Of a DNA stretch of 64,000 nucleotides, positions 1 to 8,645 are shown piece after piece. Numbering within the stretch: position 1 is the first letter of the stretch; each line of letters opens with the position of its first letter. A program made the position numbers and the translations under genes. Origin of the DNA: Sphingobacterium yanglingense (GTDB lineage: Bacteria > Bacteroidota > Bacteroidia > Sphingobacteriales > Sphingobacteriaceae); contig NZ_SNYV01000020.1 of the NCBI RefSeq assembly GCF_004363245.1, forward strand, positions 118,418 to 182,417, read 5' to 3'. Under the pieces are notes generated by a model. It searched no databases, was not told where the DNA came from, and saw only the letters and a program-made list of their open reading frames with translations.

Positions 1-2832
1 CTGATTATCTCCCATATTTCTTATTTCTCTAAAACCGTTAAAGTGGGAGGTGGAAATTTGAATATTGTATTACAGGCTAATGATAACCTCATTGAGCAGG
101 TTGTTATAACCGGTTATACCGATTATAAAAAAGGTAAAAGCGCAAGTGCTACAGCTTCGGTACAAGCGAAAGATATTGGAGGGGTGCCTATGGGATCTTT
201 GGACCAGGTGCTTCAAGGTAAAGTACCGGGTATGAGTGTGGTGTCGAGTTCTGGGCAACCGGGGCAGAGTGCTGCTGTAGTGATAAGGGGAATAGGGTCT
301 ATTCGGGGGACTACAACGCCATTATATGTAATGGATGGGGTGCCTATTGAAGGGAACGCGTTTCAGGCAATCAACCCGGAAGATATTGAAAACGTGAATG
401 TTTTAAAGGATGCTTCGGCCAAAGCGCTCTACGGCTCCCGGGGATCAAATGGTGTGGTGGTAATAACGACGAAAAAGGGAAGAAAAGGAGGATTGAATGT
501 TAACTATAGCTCGCAGTATGGCTTCTCCACATTGACGAGGACGGCTTTTGAAATGATGGATTCCAAAGAACGGCTCCGCTTTGAGGAAGAGGTCGGACTG
601 GAGACAGGCCGGGATATAGGCCCTGGATGGAGACTCTCTCCAAGAAAGCCCAACTATAATACACAGTCTGCAGCATGGCAGAAGGATGCTATGCAAGCGT
701 TGGATAGTTTGCGGATTATGGATACCGATTGGCGGGATTTGTTCTTTCAGGATGGACGTTTTATGGAGCAGCAGCTCAGCTTAAGTGGAGGTAACGAAAA
801 TGTGCAGACCTATAATTCGTTGAGCTTGTGGAATGAAGATGGTATTGTCAAAGAGACCGGAATGAACAGGTATACCTTGCGGAGCAATACCAATATGAAT
901 TATGGTAGGTTTACTGCTGGGATAAATCTAAGCTTAGGCTATTCGAACTCCCGTGCTACGTATAATGAGGGAGGGACAGGAGTCGGATCGCCTATGGCAT
1001 CGGTTTATTATGCGCTTCCTTATGAGTATCCATATACGGCTGATGGGGTTTTTTATGCGACCGATACAGACCATCCGTTCTATGATACGCGCGAAGGTAG
1101 CAGAGGGGTTGATGTGTTGTATGGGACCTCCGACAAAACGAATCAATTTAAAACGATATTGGGCCTGAATATGGCATATGAAATCATGCCTGGCTTGAAA
1201 GTGTCTACCCGTGCGGGTGTTGATTTTAGAAATTCTGAGTTGCAGGGATTCGTTAATCCACTTTCTTATATCGGACAGAATCAATTTGGGAAGAAAGGTT
1301 CGTTTGGCGAAGGGTACAATAGGAATTTTAATCTGGTGTCTACGTCTGGTCTGACCTACAACAAAACGATTGATTTGCACGATTTTGAAGTATCGGGATT
1401 CTTCGAATATATCCAGAGTAATTATAAAGCATTTGGTTATACAGGCTATGGGTTGGATGATCGTCTTCCGGAATCACCGAAAGCGATTACGGTAAGCCCC
1501 GCTTTTCTTCCTGACTTGAATGGAAGTCGGGATGCGACCGCTCTATTATCTTATATGGGGGTCGGGCGTTATACTTATGATAATAAATATACTGTGACAG
1601 GAAGCTACCGCTATGATGGAGCTTCTCTGGCTTCCGTGCCGAGTAAAAATCGCTGGCATGGATTTTATTCCTTTGGATCTGCCTGGGATGCAAAACAAGA
1701 GGATTTCTTACGTGACAATGAATTCATACCGGTACTAAGGTTGCGGGCCAGCTACGGGCAGACAGCAAGTCCACTAGTCTCTAGTTTTGGCCATATGTCG
1801 TTGTTCTCTGTGAATACATCCTACGGAGGTCAACAAGGAATTCGTCCTGCAAATCTGGCAAATCCCGATTCGGATTGGGAATATGTCAATGAGTTTAATA
1901 CCGGATTTGATATCGGGCTTTTTCGTGGTCAACGATTAAACCTGACGGTCGATTATTATAATAAAATAACCCAGAATATGTTCTTAGATCTGCAACCCTC
2001 TGCGACAGCTGGGATGGGTGCAGGGGTTACGATTCCGTTGAGTTCAGGAAGAATGGGAAACAAGGGGATCGAATTTGCGTTGAATGGAGATATTATAAAG
2101 AATAAGGACATCACTTGGAATGTAGGCGTAAATGGTGCGTATAACCAGAATAAGATATTGCGGGTTAGTGATGTCTCGGACGTGTTGATGGATGGTGATA
2201 CCCGAATTATACAGGTCGGACTCCCTTATGGCACGTATTACGGACCGCAATGGGCAGGGGTGAATCCTGAAAATGGAGATGCACAATATTACAATAGGGA
2301 TGGCTCGATCACGAATGTCTACGATTCGGATGGGCAATCTGTGCCGTTGTCTGCAAGTCGGTTTCCTAAATTTACGGGAGGGATTACAACGAACTTCCGT
2401 TGGAAGGATTTAACCCTGAGTGCATTGTTGTCTTTTGTGTCAAATGTTGATCGCTGGAATAATATCGATTTCTATATCGAGAATCAGGCGTACATGACGA
2501 GTAATCAGAGTAAACGGATGTTGTACGACCGTTGGAAAAAACCTGGCGATGTTGCAGTACTACAGCGGGTAGATGTTCCTCGTAATTTTACGTCCAAGGA
2601 TATTCAGGATGCGTCCTTTATGCGTTTGCGGAATCTGCAGTTGAATTATAGCATTCCGGTTTCGTTATTTGGGAAAACTATCTTTAAAACAGCCAATATT
2701 TTCGTGCAGGGACAGAATCTCTTTACCTGGACGACATGGCGAGGGCTGGATCCTGAAAATAATCGACAATATGGGCGGTTTGAGTACCCGAATGCCCGAA
2801 AGTATACAGCAGGTATCAATGTTAATTTTTAA
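1..2832 (+). CDS. SusC/RagA-type TonB-dependent outer-membrane transporter, 5'-truncated by the window edge
   Basis: The reading frame is open from base 1, so the gene begins upstream and 943 residues are visible. The first ~30 residues look like the end of a carboxypeptidase-regulatory-like domain, followed by EQVVITGY, the usual link into the plug. The plug runs over codons ~30-160 with the SusC signatures LQGKVPGMSV, PLYVMDGVPI, INPEDIENVNVLKDASAKAL and YGSRGSNGVVVITTKKG. The rest is a beta-barrel ending in ...GINVNF with a terminal Phe, as expected for BAM-assembled barrels. SusC proteins import oligomers through the outer membrane using TonB energy and a SusD lid. The SusD partner starts 38 bases downstream, and the next genes encode cyanophycinase-like and isoaspartyl peptidases, so the cargo is inferred to be a cyanophycin-like peptide, not a glycan. 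Whether it carries an STN signalling domain cannot be seen. Confidence 0.95.
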   Translation: MIISHISYFSKTVKVGGGNLNIVLQANDNLIEQVVITGYTDYKKGKSASATASVQAKDIGGVPMGSLDQVLQGKVPGMSVVSSSGQPGQSAAVVIRGIGSIRGTTTPLYVMDGVPIEGNAFQAINPEDIENVNVLKDASAKALYGSRGSNGVVVITTKKGRKGGLNVNYSSQYGFSTLTRTAFEMMDSKERLRFEEEVGLETGRDIGPGWRLSPRKPNYNTQSAAWQKDAMQALDSLRIMDTDWRDLFFQDGRFMEQQLSLSGGNENVQTYNSLSLWNEDGIVKETGMNRYTLRSNTNMNYGRFTAGINLSLGYSNSRATYNEGGTGVGSPMASVYYALPYEYPYTADGVFYATDTDHPFYDTREGSRGVDVLYGTSDKTNQFKTILGLNMAYEIMPGLKVSTRAGVDFRNSELQGFVNPLSYIGQNQFGKKGSFGEGYNRNFNLVSTSGLTYNKTIDLHDFEVSGFFEYIQSNYKAFGYTGYGLDDRLPESPKAITVSPAFLPDLNGSRDATALLSYMGVGRYTYDNKYTVTGSYRYDGASLASVPSKNRWHGFYSFGSAWDAKQEDFLRDNEFIPVLRLRASYGQTASPLVSSFGHMSLFSVNTSYGGQQGIRPANLANPDSDWEYVNEFNTGFDIGLFRGQRLNLTVDYYNKITQNMFLDLQPSATAGMGAGVTIPLSSGRMGNKGIEFALNGDIIKNKDITWNVGVNGAYNQNKILRVSDVSDVLMDGDTRIIQVGLPYGTYYGPQWAGVNPENGDAQYYNRDGSITNVYDSDGQSVPLSASRFPKFTGGITTNFRWKDLTLSALLSFVSNVDRWNNIDFYIENQAYMTSNQSKRMLYDRWKKPGDVAVLQRVDVPRNFTSKDIQDASFMRLRNLQLNYSIPVSLFGKTIFKTANIFVQGQNLFTWTTWRGLDPENNRQYGRFEYPNARKYTAGINVNF

Positions 2833-2870
2833 CCGGACTTGAACGAGTTCATGAGATAATTTAGAGCGTT

Positions 2871-4292
2871 ATGAATATCAAAAATATAGTTGTTTTACTC
2901 GCATTGTCAGGTACTGTTTTGCAGTCATGTAGCAAGTTGGATCTACCTCCGGTAGATCAGATCGATGCCAGTAAAGCATTCCGTAATCTGGAAGATGTAA
3001 ATATGGGAGTTTTGGGGGCTTATGCTGTACTAAACTCGGGCTGGATTGATGCAGTCGCTGTTGTGGCTGATGAAGCAATGCTCCCTACAGAGAATACAGT
3101 CTCTAATACCTCCTCACACCGATGGATTTATGACTCATCGTCGGGGTCTGTCACGTCTGCTTTTTATGACTTGTATATGCCTGTTGGTAGAGCCAATTTA
3201 GTATTAGAAGCCATTCCAAAACTTAGTATTGGCTCGGGCGAACAGAATCTTTTGAATCAATATCAGGCTGAACTACTCGCTTTGAGGGCTTACAGTCATT
3301 TTGAACTCCTAAGGGGTTATGCGTCCTCTTATGCACCGGATGGAATGGGTGTCCCTTACATGAAAAAATATGAGGTCACTTATCCCGGAAGGCCTACAGT
3401 ACAGTCTAATTTTGACGATATTTTTGCCGATCTGAAAGCGGCAAAGGAGCTGATGCCGGATGGATTTAGTGATAATAGCCGTATCACGAAAACGGCAATA
3501 TCAGCGATTCAGGCACGGGTAGCATTATATGCCAAAAAATGGGACGAAGCATCGAGTTTTGCCACAGAAGTAATTGCGAAGGAACCGTTGGCTCCGAAGA
3601 ATGATTTTGGGAAGATATGGAAGGATGAAAGCCAAGCAGAACTGGTGTGGAGGTTGCCCCGCTTGATCGGAGAATCCCGGGTTGGCGCTGCTTTTTATCG
3701 GGAGACAGGGGATATTGTACTATATGCTCCATCCTTCAAACTAATCAATCTATTTGGAACTACGGTACAGCGTAATGATGATGTCCGCTTTGTGAGCTAT
3801 ATCAAATATGATGCAAATCGGCCTACTGGAAAATCCCAATATTCGGTTGAAAAGTATACCGGAGGTAAGGCGGGTTACCGTGGCCTGGCCGATATCAAGC
3901 TCTTTCGCACCGCTGAGATGTATCTAATACGTGCCGAGGCAGAGTTGGAGAAGGGTAATGGTGCGACAGCTCTTTCTGCAGGAGCTAAAGACCTCAATGA
4001 TCTGCGGGCTGCGCGTATCTATAATTATATAGCTCAGAATTTCGTGGACAAACAAAGCTTGTTAAATGCTATTTATAATGAGCGATTTAAGGAGCTTGCT
4101 TTTGAAGGACATCGATTTTTTGATCTGAAGCGAAGAGGTCTTCCTGTAGAGCGTACGGCACAGGATGCTATTAATACGGTGGGAGCGATAAAATTGGAGC
4201 CTACGGCTGCTCAATATTGCTTCCCGATCCCAGCAGAGGAGATGAAGGTTAATAAGAGTATGGAACAGAATCCAAATTACGGTGGTAAATAG
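2871..4292 (+). CDS. SusD/RagB-family outer-membrane lipoprotein
   Basis: 473 residues with a lipoprotein signal ending in LQSC (Cys20), followed by SKLDLPP, a typical surface-export context in Bacteroidota. The helical TPR-like SusD fold is indicated by LLALRAYSHFELLRGYA near residue 140, ARVALYAKKWDEASSFATEV near 215, FRTAEMYLIRAEAELEKGNG near 345 and the C-terminal NERFKELAFEGHRFFDLKRRG. SusD proteins cap the SusC barrel and bind the incoming oligomer. It lies 38 bases after the SusC gene and overlaps nothing; the cyanophycinase gene follows after 10 bases. Function as substrate-capture lid is family knowledge; the proposed Asp/Arg peptide cargo is inferred from the downstream peptidases. 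Confidence 0.95.
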   Translation: MNIKNIVVLLALSGTVLQSCSKLDLPPVDQIDASKAFRNLEDVNMGVLGAYAVLNSGWIDAVAVVADEAMLPTENTVSNTSSHRWIYDSSSGSVTSAFYDLYMPVGRANLVLEAIPKLSIGSGEQNLLNQYQAELLALRAYSHFELLRGYASSYAPDGMGVPYMKKYEVTYPGRPTVQSNFDDIFADLKAAKELMPDGFSDNSRITKTAISAIQARVALYAKKWDEASSFATEVIAKEPLAPKNDFGKIWKDESQAELVWRLPRLIGESRVGAAFYRETGDIVLYAPSFKLINLFGTTVQRNDDVRFVSYIKYDANRPTGKSQYSVEKYTGGKAGYRGLADIKLFRTAEMYLIRAEAELEKGNGATALSAGAKDLNDLRAARIYNYIAQNFVDKQSLLNAIYNERFKELAFEGHRFFDLKRRGLPVERTAQDAINTVGAIKLEPTAAQYCFPIPAEEMKVNKSMEQNPNYGGK

Positions 4293-4302
4293 AAGGGGGA
4301 TT

Positions 4303-5364
4303 ATGAAAAATATTGGTTTTCTTGTTGTATTTGGTGCAATGTCGCTGTTTACTTCTTGTCGGAAGGACAATACACCTAACCCGTTTGATCCGAATGCACC
4401 AAAGCCGACTAAACCTGTGGCGCGCCCAGCTTCTATAGGTATTGTCGGAGATACCGCTGATGTGACTACCTCAACACAAGCGGGAGTCGTCATCATGGGT
4501 GGGGGAGCTGATGTGGATGCAGCCCTAAAGTGGATGATCGCCCGTAGTGGTGGTGGGGATGTTGTCGTGATTCGAGCGACAGGTACGGATGCTTATAACG
4601 CTTATATTAAGGGATTGGGTACAGTCAATTCGGTGGAAACATTAAAAATAGACTCGCGCAAACTCGCTGATGATGCGGGGGTGGCACATATCATCCGGAA
4701 TGCGGAGATGCTCTTTATCGCAGGTGGGGATCAGGCGGATTATGTGGGGTACTGGAAAGGAACGAAAACGATGGCGGCTATTAATTATCTGCTGACAGAG
4801 AAAAAGGTGCCGGTCGGAGGGACGAGTGCTGGTGCGGCTATTCTAGGTAACTACTATTTCAGTGCGGAAAGAGGTGGTGTGGAATCGGCTGATGCGTTGG
4901 TGAATCCTTATGGACCAAGAATTAGTATAGGAAGAGATGATCTGCTGAAAGCTCCTTTCTTACAAAACGTAATCACGGATCAGCATTTTACCCAACGTGA
5001 CCGGCAAGGACGATCTGCCGTGTTCTTAGGGCGTATCATGAAGGATTGGAATAAGGCACCTTATGGTATTGCGGTAGATGAAAAGACTGCGGTCTGTATT
5101 GATGCGAACGGAATGGCTGAAGTGTTAGGTACTAACAGGGCTTTTTTCTTAAAAACTGATGGTAGTAAGAAGGCGGAGGTATTTGAGGATGGTAAGCCAG
5201 TAACTTGGAATAATGGAGGAAAGGCCATAGAAGTGACTGCAATCGCTGGAACAGCAACAAATAATAAGTTCAATATGACCACATTTGAACCTGCTAGTAC
5301 GGCAGGTTGGGAAAAATACTGGTGGTCAGTTGTAAATGGAAACTGGAGTCAGTCGGCTCGTTAA
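4303..5364 (+). CDS. Cyanophycinase-like S51 peptidase, lipoprotein (long form)
   Basis: 353 residues from the ATG at 4303, chosen over an upstream GTG at 4282 because it follows a purine-rich AGAAGGGGG and opens directly on a lipoprotein signal MKNIGFLVVFGAMSLFTSC (Cys19). Peptidase family S51 features are clear: a glycine-rich start VVIMGGGADVD (62-72), IAGGDQADY (139-147), the nucleophile elbow GGTSAGAAI (Ser175) and the DQHFTQRDRQGR block with His228. Cyanophycinases cut the beta-Asp-Arg polymer cyanophycin to beta-Asp-Arg dipeptides. Compared with the second S51 gene at 6429 it has a longer N-terminal spacer and a C-terminal extension of several tens of residues. The lipid anchor puts it outside the cytoplasm, probably on the cell surface, beside SusC/SusD. 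It could act on another alpha/beta-aspartyl peptide. Confidence 0.88.
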   Translation: MKNIGFLVVFGAMSLFTSCRKDNTPNPFDPNAPKPTKPVARPASIGIVGDTADVTTSTQAGVVIMGGGADVDAALKWMIARSGGGDVVVIRATGTDAYNAYIKGLGTVNSVETLKIDSRKLADDAGVAHIIRNAEMLFIAGGDQADYVGYWKGTKTMAAINYLLTEKKVPVGGTSAGAAILGNYYFSAERGGVESADALVNPYGPRISIGRDDLLKAPFLQNVITDQHFTQRDRQGRSAVFLGRIMKDWNKAPYGIAVDEKTAVCIDANGMAEVLGTNRAFFLKTDGSKKAEVFEDGKPVTWNNGGKAIEVTAIAGTATNNKFNMTTFEPASTAGWEKYWWSVVNGNWSQSAR

Positions 5365-5379
5365 ATAATAGGATCTGAG

Positions 5380-6429
5380 ATGAAGAATATTTTTAGAATT
5401 TTTTGTTTGGTGGGGGCGGCTAGTGCGGTATTGTCCTGTACTGATCAGGCGGTGAAGACAGACGAAACCAAGTATGTAATGGTGATTCACGGTGGGGCAG
5501 GTACAATTGAAAAGCAGCATATGACACCTGAAAAGGAGGCAGCTTATACGGCTGCGCTGACGGAGGCGCTACAAAGTGGTTATGATTTATTAAAAGAAGG
5601 TAAATCGTCTATGGATGCGGTGCAGGCTGCTGTCAATGTAATGGAAAACTCGCCCCTCTTTAATGCTGGAAAAGGTGCGGTATTTACCAATGAGGGTAAG
5701 AATGAATTGGATGCCTCTATCATGGATGGTAAAACGCTAAAGGCAGGTGCGGTAGCTGGTGTCACGAATATAAAGAATCCGATCAATGCGGCTAGAGCTG
5801 TCATGGATAAGTCTGAGCACGTGATGATGGTCGGAAAGGGGGCAGAATTGTTTGCGGCATCCAATGGATGTGACACGGTGCCGGCTTCTTATTTCTTTAC
5901 GCAAGAACGTTGGGATCAGTTGCAACGGACCAAACGCGAGGAAGAAACGGGGCGGGCAGCTTTTAATGACGCTGACATCCGTAAGAGCCGAATCTCTGGT
6001 GTAGCGGATGCGGACAAAAAGTTTGGTACGGTCGGAGCTGTTGCGTTGGATAAAGATGGAAATCTTGCTGCAGGAACGTCTACAGGTGGTATGACCAACA
6101 AACGATACGGTCGTGTGGGCGATTCGCCGATTATTGGAGCGGGTACATATTGTAATAACTTGACTGCTGGTATATCCAGTACCGGCTGGGGCGAGTATTA
6201 TATTCGAGAAGTTGCGGCCAATAGGGTGTCAGCACTTATTGAACTGAAGAAACTGTCGATTGAGGATGCAACAAAGCAAGTGATCGATGAAATCGGTAAA
6301 ATGGGAGGTGACGGGGGGATCATCGGCCTAGATAAATCGGGTAAGGTGGCTATGACATTTAATACCTCTGGTATGTATCGCGGTACGGTGGATGAAAATG
6401 GTAAAATATCGGTTTATATCTATAAGTAA
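5380..6429 (+). CDS. Plant-type L-asparaginase/isoaspartyl peptidase (Ntn-hydrolase), lipoprotein
   Basis: 349 residues with lipobox VLSC (Cys20). The family opens with MVIHGGAGTIEK (~34-45), contains NPLFNAGKGAVFT-like sequence SPLFNAGKGAVFTNEG (91-106) and the autocleavage site KKFGTVGAVALD, giving Thr217 as the exposed N-terminal nucleophile after processing between Gly216 and Thr217; GTSTGG (232-237) is the conserved substrate-site loop. Family members hydrolyse beta-aspartyl dipeptides, including beta-Asp-Arg, and some asparagine. It sits 15 bases after one cyanophycinase gene and overlaps the next by one base (TAATG), so it is co-translated with both. This is the expected second step of cyanophycin breakdown. 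Export as a lipoprotein suggests dipeptides are split in the periplasm or on the surface. A pure asparaginase role cannot be excluded. Confidence 0.92.
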   Translation: MKNIFRIFCLVGAASAVLSCTDQAVKTDETKYVMVIHGGAGTIEKQHMTPEKEAAYTAALTEALQSGYDLLKEGKSSMDAVQAAVNVMENSPLFNAGKGAVFTNEGKNELDASIMDGKTLKAGAVAGVTNIKNPINAARAVMDKSEHVMMVGKGAELFAASNGCDTVPASYFFTQERWDQLQRTKREEETGRAAFNDADIRKSRISGVADADKKFGTVGAVALDKDGNLAAGTSTGGMTNKRYGRVGDSPIIGAGTYCNNLTAGISSTGWGEYYIREVAANRVSALIELKKLSIEDATKQVIDEIGKMGGDGGIIGLDKSGKVAMTFNTSGMYRGTVDENGKISVYIYK

Positions 6430-7265
6430 TGAAAGGAAATTTTAATATAAAATATAGTATGATGGTTGCTTTCCTGTTGCTGACAGGATGCATCTTTGGA
6501 CAGTCTAAAGGGAGTCTCTTTATTATTGGAGGAGGGGACCGTTCGGACGCTCTGGTAAATACATTGGTGAAGACGGCTAATCTTAAGGCATCCGATTACA
6601 TCGTCATCCTGCCTATGGCAACGAGTATTCCGGAAGAGTCTGTGGAGTTCATCAGTGGACAGTTGTTACAGCACTGCCAGAATCCAATTGCAAGTTTCAA
6701 CTTTACACGGGCAGAAGCGAATGAAAGACAATCTTGGATAGATTCGGTGCAGCACGCACGGTTGATTTATATAACAGGTGGTGACCAAAATAAGTTTATG
6801 AATGTGGTCAAAGGGACGAAGCTTTATGATGCGTTGCATAAAGCCTATGCGCAGGGAGCGACTATTTCAGGGACAAGTGCAGGAGCGGCAGTAATGTCTG
6901 CGATTATGTTTACCGGAGAGGAGAAAGCCGGTGGAAGTTTTAAGGAGGTCAAAAAAAATAATGCAGAGACGGCTCAAGGGATGGGCTATCTGACGGAGGC
7001 AATTATTGATCAGCATTTTATCATAAGGAGCCGCTATAACAGGCTGCTTAGTGTCTTGGCGGATCACCCAGACAAGATGTTGATCGGAATAGATGAAGCG
7101 ACTGCGATTATTGTGAAGGGGAAAAAAGCGACTGTAGCAGGAGATAGTCAGGTGGTCGTGGTGTCGGCTCCTAAAAAATTGAAGGTATTTGGTAAGGATA
7201 AGGTTTCTTTTGAAAACGCAGCATTCTCCCTTTTTTCAGAGGGACAGAGCTTTAATATAAGATAG
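6429..7265 (+). CDS. Cyanophycinase-like S51 peptidase, lipoprotein (short form)
   Basis: 278 residues; its ATG overlaps the stop of the isoaspartyl peptidase gene (TAATG), indicating translational coupling. The signal ends in LLLTGC (Cys21); an internal Met11 would also give a workable lipoprotein signal. S51 signatures: SLFIIGGGDRSD (29-40), IYITGGDQNKF (113-123), the elbow SGTSAGAAV with Ser150, IIDQHFIIRSRYNRL with His196, and GIDEATAI near 220. This layout is closer to classical bacterial CphB than the longer neighbour at 4303. It probably hydrolyses cyanophycin or a related beta-aspartyl polymer in the periplasm or at the outer membrane. The two paralogues share only motif-level similarity by eye, so they may divide the work, for example endo- versus exo-cleavage; that is inference. 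Confidence 0.9.
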   Translation: MKGNFNIKYSMMVAFLLLTGCIFGQSKGSLFIIGGGDRSDALVNTLVKTANLKASDYIVILPMATSIPEESVEFISGQLLQHCQNPIASFNFTRAEANERQSWIDSVQHARLIYITGGDQNKFMNVVKGTKLYDALHKAYAQGATISGTSAGAAVMSAIMFTGEEKAGGSFKEVKKNNAETAQGMGYLTEAIIDQHFIIRSRYNRLLSVLADHPDKMLIGIDEATAIIVKGKKATVAGDSQVVVVSAPKKLKVFGKDKVSFENAAFSLFSEGQSFNIR

Positions 7266-7302
7266 GATATCACGGTTGAACTAATAATATAACTTAAATA
7301 TT

Positions 7303-8430
7303 ATGAACATGTTGAAAAGAGTATTGCCTACGCTGTTGGTTGTGCTGGTCACAATGGTAGGCTGTAAAGACAAAAAATACAACTTTGACGATCTAGGAGA
7401 GCCAGTGAAAAGTTTTTTTACTGTCAAGGGAACAGAGTTTAAAATTAACGAGGCTATTGAATTTGCTAATGGTTCCGAGAGCGCGGAAACCTATCTTTGG
7501 GATTTTGGTGACGGAACGAACTCTACGGAGAAAGCACCTTTAAAGACGTATACGGCTCCGGGAGTATATACTGTTAAATTGAAAGCAGTAGGGGCAGGAG
7601 GAACGGGAAACTATTCGGTGGACTTAGCAGTAATTGATCCAGATGCGGTCATCGATACGGATAAGGAACTCTATTTTATAGAATATGGAAGCAAATTGAT
7701 ACGTAAGGTGTCGCTTGTGCCGGGGTCTGCAGCCGAAACGGTTATTAATATGACCGGTAAGGAAGGGCATGGCATGGCTTACGATGCGGTAAATGAAAAA
7801 ATTTACTACTGTGATTTCCAAAATTCAGGATCGGGCAAGGTGTGGCGTATGAATGCGGATGGCAGCAATGTGGAAGAGCTTCTCTCGGGATTAGGTGCTC
7901 CTTATGGGGTGGCGATCAATCTTGCTGATAATAAGATGTATATAGCAGATGGTGCAAATGTGTCACGCGCGAATCTGGATGGTAGTGGATATGAGAAGGA
8001 GTTTATCAAAGTAGTGGGTGGATCAATGCGGGCGATTGGTTTCAACAGCAAAACCGGATTTATCTACTATTATGATGTGAATGAAGAAAATCTACATGTA
8101 GCGAAGGCTGATGGAACAGGAGGAAGTATACTCATCGCAGGAGCCTATGGCTATGGTATGTATGTCGATGAGATCAATGAAAAGATCTATTATGATGATC
8201 GGAATGCAGGAGGGCTTATGCGGGCTGATCTGAATGGCTCAGGCATTGTGAAAATAGCTACATTCTCCGGTAATAGAGGAGGCTCAGGTATGACAGTAGA
8301 TCATACCGCGAATAAAATATATTGGGCGGAAACGAATAACGGAATTATCAAGAAGGCAAATCTAGACGGTACAGAAATCGAAACGGTGCTGTCGGGAGTC
8401 AATAATCCGAGAGGAATGTTTGTTAAATAA
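7303..8430 (+). CDS. PKD-domain plus YWTD/NHL-like beta-propeller lipoprotein
   Basis: 375 residues with lipobox TMVGC (Cys21); Met3 is an equally good start. Residues ~40-105 form a PKD domain (LWDFGDGTNSTEKAPLKTY, then GVYTVKLKA). Residues ~120-375 form a six-bladed-propeller-like array of repeats of the LDL-receptor YWTD or NHL type, e.g. NEKIYYCDFQNSGSGKVWRM, NADGSNVEELLSGLGAPYGV, NLADNKMYIADGANVSRANL and NKIYWAETNNGIIKKANLDG. No catalytic residues are recognisable. It is the last gene of the operon, 37 bases after the short cyanophycinase, and is followed by a terminator at 8480. Position and architecture fit an accessory surface binding protein, like SGBP proteins of glycan loci, here perhaps holding the polymer. 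Confidence 0.82.
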   Translation: MNMLKRVLPTLLVVLVTMVGCKDKKYNFDDLGEPVKSFFTVKGTEFKINEAIEFANGSESAETYLWDFGDGTNSTEKAPLKTYTAPGVYTVKLKAVGAGGTGNYSVDLAVIDPDAVIDTDKELYFIEYGSKLIRKVSLVPGSAAETVINMTGKEGHGMAYDAVNEKIYYCDFQNSGSGKVWRMNADGSNVEELLSGLGAPYGVAINLADNKMYIADGANVSRANLDGSGYEKEFIKVVGGSMRAIGFNSKTGFIYYYDVNEENLHVAKADGTGGSILIAGAYGYGMYVDEINEKIYYDDRNAGGLMRADLNGSGIVKIATFSGNRGGSGMTVDHTANKIYWAETNNGIIKKANLDGTEIETVLSGVNNPRGMFVK

Positions 8431-8479
8431 TAAACGGTCGTAGTGCGTAGGTTTTACGAACGCACGTCACTGTTGATCT

Positions 8480-8525
8480 AAGGATAACGGAAACCTTTTA
8501 GGTTTTTGTTATCCTTATTTTTTTT
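8480..8525 (+). terminator. Rho-independent terminator ending the peptidase operon
   Basis: AAGGATAAC (8480-8488) pairs with GTTATCCTT (8508-8516), with an inner GAAACC/GGTTTT pairing, and is followed by ATTTTTTTT. A second smaller stem GTGCGT/ACGCAC lies just upstream (8443-8465). Together they separate the SusC-to-propeller operon from the sigma-factor gene. Confidence 0.85.
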
Positions 8526-8598
8526 ATCTAGTATCTGTAAAGTCGTCTGTTCTCTGGAGCTGTATTCCTGTGATAGCTATAGAATTGAAATAATATTG

Positions 8599-8606
8599 TA
8601 CTTTTG
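8599..8606 (+). promoter_or_regulatory. Promoter -7 element for the ECF sigma factor gene
   Basis: TACTTTTG matches the Bacteroidota -7 consensus TAnnTTTG and stands 39 bases before the sigma-factor ATG. A clear -33 TTTG at the usual 19-21 base spacing is not seen, so this rests on the -7 box and position. Confidence 0.55.
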
Positions 8607-8645
8607 CGTAACTAACAAATACTTACCCTTAAGTTTTTCTCTCGG

